Source: Coptis chinensis (Eukaryota > Streptophyta > Magnoliopsida > Ranunculales > Ranunculaceae). Taken from it: 64,000 bases of DNA. The position numbers and the translations under genes are program-made. Within the stretch, counting starts at the first letter, position 1, and each line of letters starts with the position of its first letter. The stretch is from assembly GCA_015680905.1 (NCBI GenBank), contig CM027384.1, positions 77,967,501 through 78,031,500 on the forward strand. The letters run 5' to 3'. This document shows, piece by piece, positions 1 to 12,189 of this stretch. The notes below the pieces were generated by a model, which had not been told where the DNA came from, ran no database searches, and saw nothing but the letters and a program-made list of their open reading frames with translations.

Positions 1-74
1 GGAGTTGAATTGTTTTCATAAATAAGTTATCTGTGTAGTGAGGGAATCGATTGGTATTGGTATAATCCCCAACA
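1..74 (+). repeat. 3' end of a Copia-B-type LTR cut by the window edge
   Basis: The stretch matches the last ~70 bases of the two LTRs at 29976-30637 and 37912-38527, including the shared ATCTGTGTAGTG block and the terminal CCCCAACA. It is not followed by a tRNA primer-binding site, so it is the right end of an element or solo LTR lying mostly outside the window. It sits just downstream of the rhamnogalacturonate lyase pseudogene. Confidence 0.8.
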
Positions 75-1193
75 AAACGATGATGTAAGATATTACAGCC
101 CATCACACAAGTACTGATAGAATGTAAACACTAAAATGTACTCAGATTAGTTTTTAGGTTTTATGAATTTTTTTTTTGTTTTATATTGAATTAAATAAAT
201 TTAGGAATACTCCTATTATTTGTTTCGTATTCCAAATTAAAATTGAATCATATCTGGATTACGATTAGATGTTTCATCTTTCTGTTGACCACTCAGACCT
301 CTTAGAGGTTTTTGGGGCTTCGAGCTTTAAAGTTGAAGGGGCTTCAAGCCTTATGTAATCATAGAGAATTCCACAAAGAGGATCTCCTTCCCTAGCTTGT
401 GTGAGGTATAGGATGTTGTCTCCCTTTATAAGAGCATCATCAACGCGTTTTTTAATTTGGTTGTGACACATCATCATTTTTAGCAATCAAAAATTTCTAA
501 AACGAATGGTTGAAACAACGCGGATTGGTTAAATTTTGTTAAAAAAATTTGAACGGGTCAAGTTGTCCCGTCCCACTCCAATTTTTTTTTGAATCGGGAG
601 TAGTTGTCCCGTGCACTCTATTAGCCATTTTATTTGAAAAACGAACAATGTTCCAAAGAACATTTGCCCCGCAAGAACTCACCAACATCTCAAAATCCAA
701 ACCTTCAATCACCCAATAAAAATTCGATTTTCAACCAAATTTGTTTCTGTTTTTTGCAATGGATCAACGTCGCCGAGCTGGGACGTAAGAAGACTATTAT
801 GCGTGGCTCGGGAGTTCAAATCCTCCGAAAATGAGAGTGAACTCGCATCGGAAAATGATTTCAATTTTCCACGAGATTGAGTATTCTTGATCATCCGACA
901 TTGGCTCTCGATCCGGACATGCATGTTTCAGGTTTATATAACACCGACGGAGTAAGTATGAGTTTATGAACGTTGTTCAATTGATTTTGATTTAAAATCG
1001 TGTTTAAAATTTAACGATATACTAACTGTTTGATTAAATGCCTCAATGTATAGAAAATGAGTTCGACGAGATGGAGATGCTAATGCCGAAGTATTAAAGA
1101 CTTCCTCGAGTCATCTAGTGGAAAGAGGGGAGGAAATGGAGCACGAAGAGCTCGAATTTTGGGAACACCTTTTGGTCCATTGATATCGCGGTA

Positions 1194-3055
1194 ATGTCGA
1201 GCATTGAACCGATTGTCCAATCGATATTTGCATTGGCGGAACGATGGTGGCACACCACGCACACTTTTCACCTTCCATGTGGTGAGATTGGTATCACACC
1301 ACTTGACTTTACAATGCTAACGGGTTTAAGTGTGGGCGGTGAAGAAGCCGCTTTTGTTTGATTCAAGTATCGAAGATGATTTTGAAAGGTTGAAGACTCT
1401 AACGCCGTTGTTTGATGTTGAAGGTAGACTTGTTTCAGAGAATATGGATGGCAGATACATTTTGAACCTGTACATCAGAGAAAAATTCATGCACCGATTG
1501 AGTATTGAATATTGTTTAGAACATGAAGTTGACGCCCTATATTTGGACCCAAACTCTGCGGAGGAGGATGAGTTTATCGGGATATTTTGTTATATTTTTG
1601 GGCCAAGTTGGTTTTACAACAGGAAAATCTGGGGTTCGGGCTGGTTGGTTAGCATCTTTGGTAGACCTTGATAGCTTGGAAGATTTTGATTGGGGAGGTG
1701 CTTTCATGGCACATTTATATACAGGGCTTGATTTGTTTGTACAAACAAATCAAATGGGGAAGCAATGCAACGGAATTACTTGGATACTACAGGTAATTCA
1801 ATAGGATTTAACTTTTAAGATATAAGTTTTTATTTTGTTAGTTAAATATTATATAATTTAAATTAATTAGATACACTTTCATTTGATTATTTCAGTACTG
1901 GTGGTATGAGTATTTGGCTTGCTTAAACCCTATACTGAAAGAGGATTGGGTTAAGGACTTATGGCCTCGCCCTCAGGGATGGGCTGTTTTTGGTCATGCT
2001 AGATTAAAAGATGAGGTCCATAATGATCTTCAAGCTGCTAGGATCCAAATAGAGACGAAAAGTATGAAATCTATTGTTTGGAGTCCGTGGCAAGGTTCTC
2101 AATTTGAGAATATGCATATCTGTCAGCATAGTACTCTAATGTCATTAAAAAGATTCATATTGCAAGCCCCTGATATACGTGCTTGGTTCCTTGGAGATAG
2201 GGTGACTATGCAAACCATTGGATATACATATATTCCTGCTCCCCCACCCACAGATATGCGTGCCATGGATGTTTCAGAGAATTTGATTGAACGGTATCGT
2301 TGAGAGTGCGCGGGCGTGTTTTTACGTGATTATGTTGATGTGAACTCCAGTCTTGATTATGAGACTTATTGGCGGAAAGTTTCTAGGGAAGCCTATCTCA
2401 AGGGTCCATCAGATAGAGGTGCAAACATGGATGTGTCGAACTAGTCGAGTTTTAGGCTAGACGCCGTCAATTCAGAACCCGCAAGTTCCACAAGAACATC
2501 CGAGTATATCATGGTTATACACCCCCACCTAGTGATCCATATGACCCATGGTCATACCGCGTTGTTAGTTCTCAGGGAATGGAGACCACATTTCACTTGG
2601 AGCGTCCGGTGCTTGTACCTGATCTACAACAGTTTAATGAGGTATATTTATATTTCATTATGTTAATTTAAACACACTATGTATATTTAACTTATATACA
2701 ATATTGACACAATGCAGGAAACAGATGAAAGGCAAATCAACCAGGGGCTTCGAGCTAGTTTAATTGAGCACACTCAACAGTATTATGGCTATTTAGACTA
2801 AGAACGAAAAGCAAAAGAAAACGCCGAAATTAGGATACCATTTGAGATGACAAACGAATTGGAAGCCTTGGTAATTTTATTATATGTTTTACATTTTCAT
2901 TTTTTTTTAATATATATTCAATTTTATATTTTAATTGCATTGTGTTGATGTTTCAGAGAATTGCTACTGATATCATGCAACAAAACAGTGCTCCTAATAA
3001 GAGAGGGCTTAAAACGGAGAGGGAGTTTGAAAGCGTGATAAAAAGTGCTCCATAG
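1194..3055 (+). pseudogene. Plant mobile domain (MAIN-like) gene inside the Harbinger-like element
   Basis: The translated segments match the plant mobile domain found in MAIN-like proteins and in 'serine/threonine phosphatase 7 long form homologue' proteins. The core around 1215-1340 reads ALAERWWHTTHTFHLPCG and then LTGLSVGGEEA. Later segments include LVDLDSLEDFDWGGAFMAHLY (split for length: LVDLDSLEDF, DWGGAFMAHLY) and, after an intron at 1793-1895, YWWYEYLACLNP and WPRPQGWAVFGHARL. Further exons appear at 2718-2870 and 2957-3055, the last ending at a TAG stop. At least two frame changes occur between 1350 and 1650, so it is probably dead. This domain is often carried by plant transposons. 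An upstream exon may start near 1050. Confidence 0.7.
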
Positions 3056-3571
3056 TGTTATATTGCACTATTTTGTAATAATTTAGTTATGTCATTGTTT
3101 TTGTTGTTGGTTGTTGGTTGTTGTTATTTTTTAGGGTTTGAAATGTGTTTTGAGAATCTTAACAAAGTTTAGGTATATGAATTATGTTGATTAAACAAAG
3201 GAGGCTATGTCCAATTTTTTTTATGCATTAAATTAATTATTACATTACGTTAATTTAAATTCAAGACATTACGTTAATTATTACTTAGAATCTATACATG
3301 CTTTTTATTATGTAGACAAAGAAATTCTCATGTGAACAATCAAGCCCATGTGAACGTGACTAATAAGCCCATGGGCCTCAATTTATTATTCTTCCAATCA
3401 ATTTATATCCGTTGGCATTATTCCCAAAGGGGATCAATTTATATCCAGATTTATTTCCCAACGGATATATTTCTATCCGTTGGGCCTTTGCATATATATT
3501 CAAAGTCATTTTCATTCCTCACTTCAGCTTCTCATTTTCATTCTCTAATCTTTCTCAACTTCAACTACCAA

Positions 3572-3900
3572 TATGGGCGGATCAAATATTGTCCACATTT
3601 CTACACTTGAGATTTGTCAAGTGGTGTAAGGAAGTTGGTCATTACGCTACTTCATGTCCATACATTAACATCAAATGCCCAAACCCTGAATGCAACGGCA
3701 TGATGATAGTGGTCATAACTATCAATGATGATGGAACATTGGAAGACAAACTTCTAAAGTGTGATGTTGATGATTGTCCCTCAAATATCAACATCTATCA
3801 TTCAAAAAAGGTTGACATACCTGTATGTCATTTTTGCAAGAAAGCAGTAGATTTCTGCCCTAGGTGTGGCTTGTGCGATCAATGCAATCCTTCAATGTAA
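3572..3900 (+). pseudogene. Small multi-CxxC zinc-ribbon gene inside the Harbinger-like element
   Basis: An ATG at 3572 follows a TATA-like box near 3490 and a pyrimidine-rich leader. One frame shift lies soon after the start. The main frame then encodes about 95 residues with repeated cysteine pairs: a CCHC-like CKEVGHYATSC, CPNPECNGMM (resembling a GRF-type zinc finger), CDVDDC, CHFCKK, and a C-terminal CPRCGLCDQC. The spacing suggests two or three zinc ribbons. I do not recognise a named family. It shares its element with the plant mobile domain gene and is probably cargo rather than a transposase. Confidence 0.5.
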
Positions 3901-5454
3901 TATTTGTATTTTGTTTAATTCCCTAGTGTATTGTCTTTAATTGTTTTGCATGTGTTTTTAAGTCCGTAGAATTTTATAAGATGTTTTGTATTTTATTTCA
4001 AATTAAGTTGTAATGTTTTTCATTTCTAGTTGAGTTGATTTGTTTTTAATTTCAACTTATAAACAAACACATTTTTTCAAGAAAATATACTTTCATTAAA
4101 ACAAAATACAATTTTATTTAAAGAAAAACATACACGTAAACAATAAAAATAGATTACAACATAAAATTTAAATAAATTAGTACGCTAAAACATAATCTAA
4201 TACCACCCAAATACATGTTCAAAGCCCAACGGGGTACAAAAGTTTTATTACGGTACAATTTTTGCAAATCTTCTCAAATCGTTTCAGCCCAACCCAACGT
4301 ACAAAAGCCCAACAAGATAATTTTTGTAAATCTTCTAAAATCGTTCGGGCCCAATGTTGAAAAAAGCCCAATGTTAATAAAGCCCAAAGGTACAAAAATC
4401 GAATCTGTTTGAATTTTTTAATAAAAAAACAAAAAAAAATTTGACGGTTAAAGTAGTCCCGCCCCACTCTTGGGACGGGTCAAGTTTTCCCGCACACCAT
4501 TTCTATTTTCTTAACCAATTTGACTCCAGTTTTGACAATTCTTATTATAGAAACGATAATTTGACAACGCGTTGGTGATTAAAATTGCTATAAACATTGT
4601 CAACTGTCACATTGAAAATAAAAAATAGCAACGCGTTGATGATGCTCTAAGGAATGATGAGGATATATCGATGTTGAAGAGTCGGTATAATCCATGAATC
4701 CCATGACGAACAACAGCATTATCCATGCCTAAATTTAGCACTTGAAATACAAGGTGGCCATCTAGACTATTTATGTGGACCTGTGGTTAGAATAAGTGTT
4801 AAAGAGAAGTCAAGAAGATTGGTAACAGTTTGGAAAACAAAGATGCATTAATTACCTGGAGGTTGGAGCGGTTAGCTGATGCCATGGCAATTCGAAGCTT
4901 GTAAGTTCCATTGGTTACTGAATCTAGATTGAACTTTACTTGCCATACTGATGGAACATAATTTTCAGCTCCCTTCCTGAAAATATTGTTTGAACCATTT
5001 TTGTCAGCTTGCAATAGAACTTTTAGAAGTTAAAAAAAGTTGGGATACAAAATAGAAGAATGTCTTAAAACTTTTGATAAATTATAAATTTGTGTGTGTA
5101 TTTTTCCAAACTTAACCAAAGTTTCTGCTTCTATGTAACAGACTTGTCATCCTTCCACAAAATAATGTTATTTGACTAATAAGAGTTTTAAATCACTGAC
5201 AAGGAGTCAAGGATGAACAAAACTTTTGAACAAGGAAATAGAACTAGAAACACCTATAGGCTATAGATAGGTGAACTTGGTTATGTTATATGGGATTAGA
5301 GTCCGTTTACTGTTGTATTTCTGTGACCGATGTGAAGCTCAAAGTCGAGACTCGTCTAGTATACATGTGAACTTATAATTTTTCAGACATCAGAGTAGCC
5401 ATTATTTGCTTATGCGCAATTTAAAACATTTAATGAATGGTCATGCTAGGCATG

Positions 5455-5935
5455 GCAGGTGTCAACTAGCAAAGCTGGTAAAATTTTTGGGTGATGATAC
5501 TAGAGGTCTGGGGATCAAACCCGCTAGTTTGAGGTGTGTATAAAACCGGCCGGTCGGTTTCAGGTCGGTTATGTTTATTAGTTGGTTTGATTCGGTTAAG
5601 TATATGTGAAAACTGATAGGGTCAGTTCGGTTGTCGGTTTAGTCTTAAACCCGACTTGAACCGACCGCTATATATAATATATACTAAAATATATATATTT
5701 AATTGATTTAATTTAAAAATATGTAAAACCGATTCGGTTAATATCGGGTTAAACCAGAACCCAGTTGGTTCGGTTCGGATATTGGTTCTGTTGGAAATTA
5801 GTTTGGTTTGGTTCGGTTCGGTTCGGTTAATATAACCCAGCCGATTCGGTTTGGTTCTAGAAAAGCATAAACCGATAGGGTCAGTTTAGTCCCAAACCCG
5901 ACCCGTGCACACCCCTACCGCCAACATCACTGAGT
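5455..5935 (+). mobile_element. tRNA-derived SINE copy, split by a MITE
   Basis: An A-box-like segment (CTAGCAAAGCTGGTAAA) and a B-box-like segment (GGGGATCAAACCC) about 45 bases apart resemble a tRNA-derived RNA polymerase III promoter. Related copies lie at 19958-20036 and 20819-20890 in the other orientation. The copy runs to 5528, is interrupted by the hAT-like MITE, and resumes at 5918 with CCGCCAACATCA, which matches the 3' part of the other copies. Confidence 0.6.
5529..5917. mobile_element. hAT-like MITE rich in CGGTT repeats
   Basis: The left end TTGAGGTGTGTA and the complement of the right end TAGGGGTGTGCA form imperfect inverted repeats of a type common in plant hAT MITEs. Probable 8-bp target copies are CCGCTAGT (5521-5528) and CCGCCAAC (5918-5925), only 5 of 8 matching. 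The interior is a CGGTT/GGTTCGG-rich repeat. It lies in intron 13 of the lyase pseudogene, inside a SINE. Confidence 0.6.
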
Positions 5936-6123
5936 TATTGATCTCATTTAAAACAGGTTGCGAATCAAAAAAGAAAAGAAAAGAAAATGCTTAGCACATT
6001 ATATTGGTTAAGAAGCATTTCTTCCTTGATAATGATAAATTTTGTGGCAGACTAAAATACTGTGGAAATGATCACATAAAGACTACGACAAATAGGTTGG
6101 ACTTAAAACTTTCACCTGTCTAC

Positions 6124-6791
6124 TGTTGGAATCTTCATGTGTATTTCAAATACTTGTGTGTTGTTTAGTCCCACATTGGTGAACCACCACTAGGTAGTGA
6201 GGTATATGAGGTGAACCTCTAACATAAGGGCGTGCCCTTAGGGTACAAAGGCTTTTGTGTTAGGAGGGAGGACTCACCCAAAGCCACACATCGCCTGCCC
6301 GCCCCAACCGAAGTCGAAGTCGCGGTCGCGGTCGCTGGCTGGGCAATCGAGGAGTCATTCTCATGTTTGGATTCCTACGAGTAAACCTCTATATAAACAC
6401 GCTAGCAGTGTGTGTCTATAGGGATGAACCGACATGAGAGTAAAGAGTAAGAAGTTGAAGTCGCGGTCTTCTGCCTCCACACCAAATAAAACGTAACTCG
6501 TGGATACTCCCCTACACGAAAACGGATAAGTCTTTTATTGCTTCAATCTTCTTCTTTTTTCTTCTTCCACCCGTAGAGAGAGTTATATTGTCGTTTCTAG
6601 AGGGTAGTTTGTTCTAGTGCAAAAGTCGATCGCTGTTAACCATTGAATCCTCGTGAGGAAGACGTCATTGTTGCCTTTTCGCACCATTGGAAGCGGGCTT
6701 AAATCTTTCCTTAAGGACTGACTAATCCGCGCCTTGGTTATTATTGCTATTCGTCCTTGTCTTCTATTGTTTCTTTTATCCGCATACAACA
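6124..6791 (+). repeat. 5' LTR of Copia A
   Basis: This 668-bp LTR begins TGTTGG and ends GCATACAACA. It shares most of its length with the 3' LTR, which holds roughly 80 extra bases near its middle. A family relative in reverse orientation lies at 29843-39705. Confidence 0.9.
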
Positions 6792-9700
6792 ATCTTAAGG
6801 AAAGATCAAGATGTCTACACTGTTGACACCCGCCCGATCAAAGAAACTAATTCTCGAGTCATGGAAATAACTTCGTCTATGAGAGATCTTTGCACCTCTT
6901 GAATGCTCGAAATTTACCCAATGTGTCAAAGATTGAATCCTTCACCGGGTTCACACTTCGCGATCGAGAGAAAGGGTGTTCACAGCCCTAGATGTACTCA
7001 ACTATGCAAAGTATCTCACCGATACAAAGACCTATGGAGGGTTCTAATGATTTCAAAGAAATCAAGCCGCTTTGGCTCAATGGGAATAAGGTATGTCGTC
7101 ATGCTATTTTCGAGTACCTTGTCCAATGAGATTTTTGATATTTATTGTTCAAATAAGAATGCACATGATATATGGGAGAGTTTGAACAAGAAATACATAA
7201 TAGAGGATGCTAGTAATTTAAATATGCTATCGGGAATTTTCTAAGGTTCCATATGAGAGAGGATAGAGATGTAACGCCTCAAATCCATGATTTTCATGCG
7301 GTCGATTAATGATTTGAAAACCGAGGGTATTAATTTACCCGAATCCTTTGTTTGGATGTTTGATTGAGAAACTCCCCGAAGTCTTGGAAACACTATAAAA
7401 ATAGTATGAAGCATAAGCGTAGTTAGTGATGACTCTTGAGGATGTGATCATTCACATTCACATAGAGGAAAAGAACAAGACTTCGGGATGAGGTGTTGTC
7501 TAAGGAATTTCATTCTAAAGCCAATATCGTTGAAGGTAATCCCAAAGAAATCTAACAAAACCTCTAAGAAGCGAAGTCCAACAAAAATAATAATTTCAAG
7601 GTCAAAGGCACTTCTTTTAAAAGGAGTGGTAATACCGCAATGGAAATTGTTATGTTTGTGGTAAACCCGGACATAGGGCTTTTCGCAAGCATAATAAGAA
7701 AGACACCGATGATCCTCCCAATGCTAATCTAGTTGAGGGAGATGATATTGTTCTTCGCCGGCGTGTCCACAGTGTTCATAGCCACCGGGAAGAGGAACTG
7801 GGTACTAGATTCGGTGCCACCCGCCACATCCTGTGGTGATGTTGAAAGCCTTCTCGGACTACATACTAGTGAAAGATGAAAAGGTCTATATGGGTGACTC
7901 TAGGTCCGTTCTGTTGAAAGGAACATGCAAGGTTCTTCCGGGTTAACCGGGGAAAACCCTTTCACTTAGTAATGTTCTTCATGTTCCCGAGATTCGCCGG
8001 GACCGATTTCGTGGTCCCTACGGGAAAAGTCAAGGCCAAGGTGACTTTTGAGAGTGACAAGTTTGTTCCGACAAAGAATGAGGGTTTTTTGTTGGTAAAG
8101 GTTATTGTAATAACAGTGGTCTTTTCATGTTGAATGTACTTTGACAACATTATTATTAATAAGAATGAATCGCTTCGCTTATTTGCTTGACTCTTTGATA
8201 TATGGCATGGTAGACTAGGACATGTGAATGTTCAAGATATGAAAAGGATGAAAGCATGTGGTTTATTGTCTAATATTTCTGATTTTCTAATGATAAATGT
8301 GAGATATGTGGCCGAGACTAAAGCCACGAAGAACCCCCCGCAGAACGTGTGTCTAGAGATAAACCGGATTACTAACTCTTATTCATAACGGTTTGGGTGA
8401 ATTCGGAAGTACCATGTCAGAGGGGGAAGTTTTATTATATTACATTCATAGATGACTTCTCTAGGTACACCATGGTATATTTACTTAGACACAAGCATGA
8501 GGGCGGTGAGATGTTTTCTCAAGTACAAAGTGGAAGTTGAAAACCGGCTTAATCTGAAGATTAAGAGACTTTGGCCCCGATAGGGGTGGAGAATATGAGT
8601 CTAAACCCTTCCGGGACTTTTGTGACAAGAGTGGCATTATTCATGAGACTACTCCACCATACTCTCCCGAGTCTAATGGAGTAGCCGAACGGAAAAAACA
8701 TAACACTAAAAGAGATGATGAATGCTATGCTTGTAAGTTCCGGAGCTTCCCGAACTTGTGGGGAAGCAATCCTATCCGCTTGCCATATACTGAGAATAGG
8801 ATACCCAACAAGAAAACAAGGGAATAAGACACCATATGAAGTTATGGAAAGGTCATGTACCTAACCCGACATACTTAAAAATGTGGGGGGTCTTTGCTAA
8901 GGTTCTTGTGAACGAACCTAAAAAGAGAAAAATGGGACCTAGACTGTTGATTGTATGTTCATTGGTTATGCTCATAATAGTCTTTGATATAGATTTTTAG
9001 TAGTAAAATCGATAATAACCTTGTCGATGCTAACACTATTATAGAGAGTAAAAATGCTTGATTTCTTTGAGAATTTGTTTCCTCCGAAAATTGGCATTGA
9101 GAGGTTGGTAGCTCCTAGTGAACAACAATCAATGAGATCTTGAAATTCTCGAACAAGAAATTCGGAAGAGTAAAAGAGAGACGTAAAAATCCACCAATTT
9201 TGGTGATGACTTTTACACTTTTCTTCTTGATGATGATCCTGTGGACGATAATGAGGCAATCGGTTCTCGAAAGTGCACCTTTCGGAAGGATGCTATACAC
9301 TCGAGCTAGATTCGATTATAGCTAATCACACATGGGAGATAGTGGATCTACCTCCCGGGCTTAAACCTATCGTTACAAGTGGATCTTCAAAAAGAAATTG
9401 AAACTAGATGGTTCCATTGAGAAATACAAGGCTAGACTTGTAGTCAAGGGGTTCTCCGGAAAAAAGGCATTGACTATTTTGATACTTATGCTCCGTAACT
9501 AGGATTTCTTCTATAAGAGTTCTAATGGCTCTAGCTGCTATTCATAATTTATTTATTCATCAAATGGATGTAAAAACTGCATTTTGAATGGTGATCTTGA
9601 TGAAAGAAATATATATGATGCGACTCGGTGGTACGATAGTAATCGGGGAATGAGCATAAAGTATGCAAGTTAGTTAAGTCTTTATATGGGTTGAAACAAA

Positions 9701-11412
9701 GCCAAAACAATGGCATGAAAAGTTTGACGGTGTCATGATGTCTAATGGATATCACATAAATGATGCCGATAAATGTATTTACTTCAAATCTTTTGATGTG
9801 AATTCATATGTGATTATCCGCCTATATGTGGATGACATGTTAATCATGAGTCCTAGCCTTGATGTTATGAGAAACACCAAGATGTTTTATCCTCCCAATT
9901 TGAAATGAAGGATTTGGGAGAAGTCGATGTGATTCTTGGAATCAAAATCATCGTAAAACGATGATGGCTATACGCTTTCACAAGAGCATTATGTTGAGAA
10001 GTTTTTTGAAGAAGTTTAACTTTTATGATAGTAAGCCCTGTGTCGACACCTTATGAGGCAAATAGTGAACTTAGGAAAAATGCTCAACATGGTGTACTTC
10101 GATCTAGATATGCCCAAATTATTGGTAGTCTCATGTACTTGATGAATTGCACTAGACTGACATTGCTTATACGGTTAGCGGTGCTAGCGGATACACTCAT
10201 TGTCCTAGTCGGGGAACATTGGAGTGCGCTTAGAGAGATTAGCCAAGTACTTGAGAGGAACAATGAATTACGGCGATAAGGTTTAGACAAACTCCACGTG
10301 ATAGGGGTTATTGTGATGCAACCGGATATCCGATTCTCATGATATCAAGTCCACTAGTGGTTATATTTTCACACTAGGTGGAGGTGCGCCGCTTGGAAAT
10401 CTTCTAAGCAGACCTTGATAGCTCGCTCAACCATGGAGTTCGAGCTTATTGCTTTAGATAAAGCAAGTCGCCGAAGTCGAGTGGCTTAGAAACCTCTTGG
10501 CAGATCTTCCTATTGGTACAAAACCGCCTCAACCGCATGCATATGCATTGGATCGGCCGCAATAGCAAAGGCAAAGAGCAAATTGTATAATGGGAAAAGG
10601 GGCATATTAAATGCGAGCCTACAGTCTATAAAATTCTTTGGAATCCGGAGTTGTGGCTCTAGATTATGTGAGGTCGAGTTAAATTTGGCCGATCCTCCGA
10701 CAAAGCCACTTAACAGAGACAAGTGGTGGTCGATAATCGAGGGGGATGGGACTTTTGCCTTAGATAGAGGGCTTATTAATCGACGGCAACCCCACCTATG
10801 TGATTAGAGATCCCATGAAGTAGGTTCAAAGGGAAAAACAAGTCACCTCGTCGCTCGCGGTATGATATTGTCTTTATTTGAGACGTCCCACCCTATGACT
10901 AGATAGCATTATTGTATACTTTGTATAACTTGAATAGCAATGAGAAAAATGATGAGTTATTTTACTCTTAATGGAATCCATAGTCCATTATTTTTATGAG
11001 ATAGTGTATTTTAACTGCTATGTACACTTGATGGATATCCACCTACGTGAATGTAGAACTGGGTCGGTTCTTATGAGTATTCAGGCAAATACTCTAGAGC
11101 ATTCACATAACACAGGAAGCGCACGTAAGGGCCAAAAAGCGCGTGCAACACCGCAGAACAGGCATATAATGAAGGAGCAATGTGGGTGCATGTCCTCTAT
11201 TTTACTACAAGGGAATGTTGGTTCAAAGATTTTTTAATCCACCACTTTCACGTATTATAAGACATGTTACCCTATGACTGGTTCAAGCCCGAAAAGCACC
11301 AAGATCTTATGCATTGTTTTTCGATTTCTCTCGGCATTTCGTTAACCCATTTCTTTTGTAATATCCTATTCCAAAATAGTGGGGACTATAAGTATTTTGA
11401 AATAGTGGGGAT

Positions 11413-12189
11413 TGTTGGAATCTTCATGTGTATTTCAAATACTTGTGTGTGTTGTTTAGTCCCACATTGGTGAACCACCACTAGGTAGTGAGGTATATGA
11501 GGTGAACCTCTAACATAAGGGCGTGCCCTTAGGGTACAAAGGCTTTTGTGTTAGGAGGGAAGACTCACCCAAAAGCCACACGCCGCCATGAACCGTGTCG
11601 TGGGCTAACCGGTTGTCTAGTGGGTAGTGGATTACCAATTGCCTAAACTTGTTTTTCTTTTTTGAACAAGTTTTGGCTGGAGTCGCAGTGCGAGTTGGAC
11701 TCTGTCTCATAACTGTTTTGGGAGACCGAATTGAGGAGTCATTCTCATGTTTGGATTCCTACAGAAACCTCTATATAAAACACGATTAGTGTGTGTCTAT
11801 AGGGATGAACCGATTCTGAGAGAGTAAGAGAGAACGGTTGAAGTCGTCGCTGCTGCCTCCACACCAAATAAAATGTAACTCGTGGATACTCCCTTCTCTC
11901 CACCCTACACGAAATAGATAAGTCTTTTATTGCTTCAATCTTCTTCTCTTCTCTTCTTCCTGTCACCACCAGAGAGAGTTATATTGCCTCTAGAGGGTAG
12001 TCCGTTCTAGTGCAAAGTCGATCATTGTTAACCATTGAATCCTCGTGGAGGAAGACGTCATTGTTGCCTTTCGCACCATTGAAGGGGCTTTAAATCTTTC
12101 CTTAAGGACGACAAAATAATCCGCCTTGGTTATTAACCTGCTATTCTCGTCCTTGTCTTCTATTGTTTTCTTTTTATCTGCATACAACA
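11413..12189 (+). repeat. 3' LTR of Copia A
   Basis: This 777-bp LTR is preceded by the purine tract and followed by the TCTAC target duplication. It is longer than its 5' partner, mainly through an extra segment around 11585-11700. Confidence 0.9.

Larger units (their letters stand above)
432..4647. mobile_element. PIF/Harbinger-like TIR element carrying host-like genes, no transposase
   Basis: The ends are inverted repeats GAGCATCATCAACGCGTT (left) and its complement (right), flanked by the 3-bp duplication TAA at 429-431 and 4648-4650. Removing the element and one TAA restores the lyase frame (SSFLIKGDNI), so the borders are exact. A TTA/TAA target and GAGCATC-type ends are typical of PIF/Harbinger elements. 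The interior holds a plant mobile domain gene and a small zinc-ribbon gene. I saw neither a DDE transposase nor a Myb-like partner, so it looks non-autonomous. GC-rich subterminal direct repeats (GGGTCAAGTTNTCCCG near 556 and 4477) flank the cargo. Confidence 0.8.
6124..12189 (+). mobile_element. Full-length Copia element (family A), broken
   Basis: LTRs at 6124-6791 and 11413-12189 both begin TGTTGGAATC and end CAACA. A perfect 5-bp duplication TCTAC flanks the element (6119-6123, 12190-12194). Between the LTRs, in Copia order, are gag with a CCHC zinc knuckle (about 6810-7710), protease (~7790-7900), integrase (~8190-8830), reverse transcriptase (~9330-10020) and RNase H (~10290-10770). A purine tract (TAGTGGGGA) precedes the 3' LTR. 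The primer-binding site is not obvious. The coding part is heavily degraded, with well over ten breaks. It sits in exon 13 of the lyase gene, eight bases before the splice donor. Confidence 0.92.
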
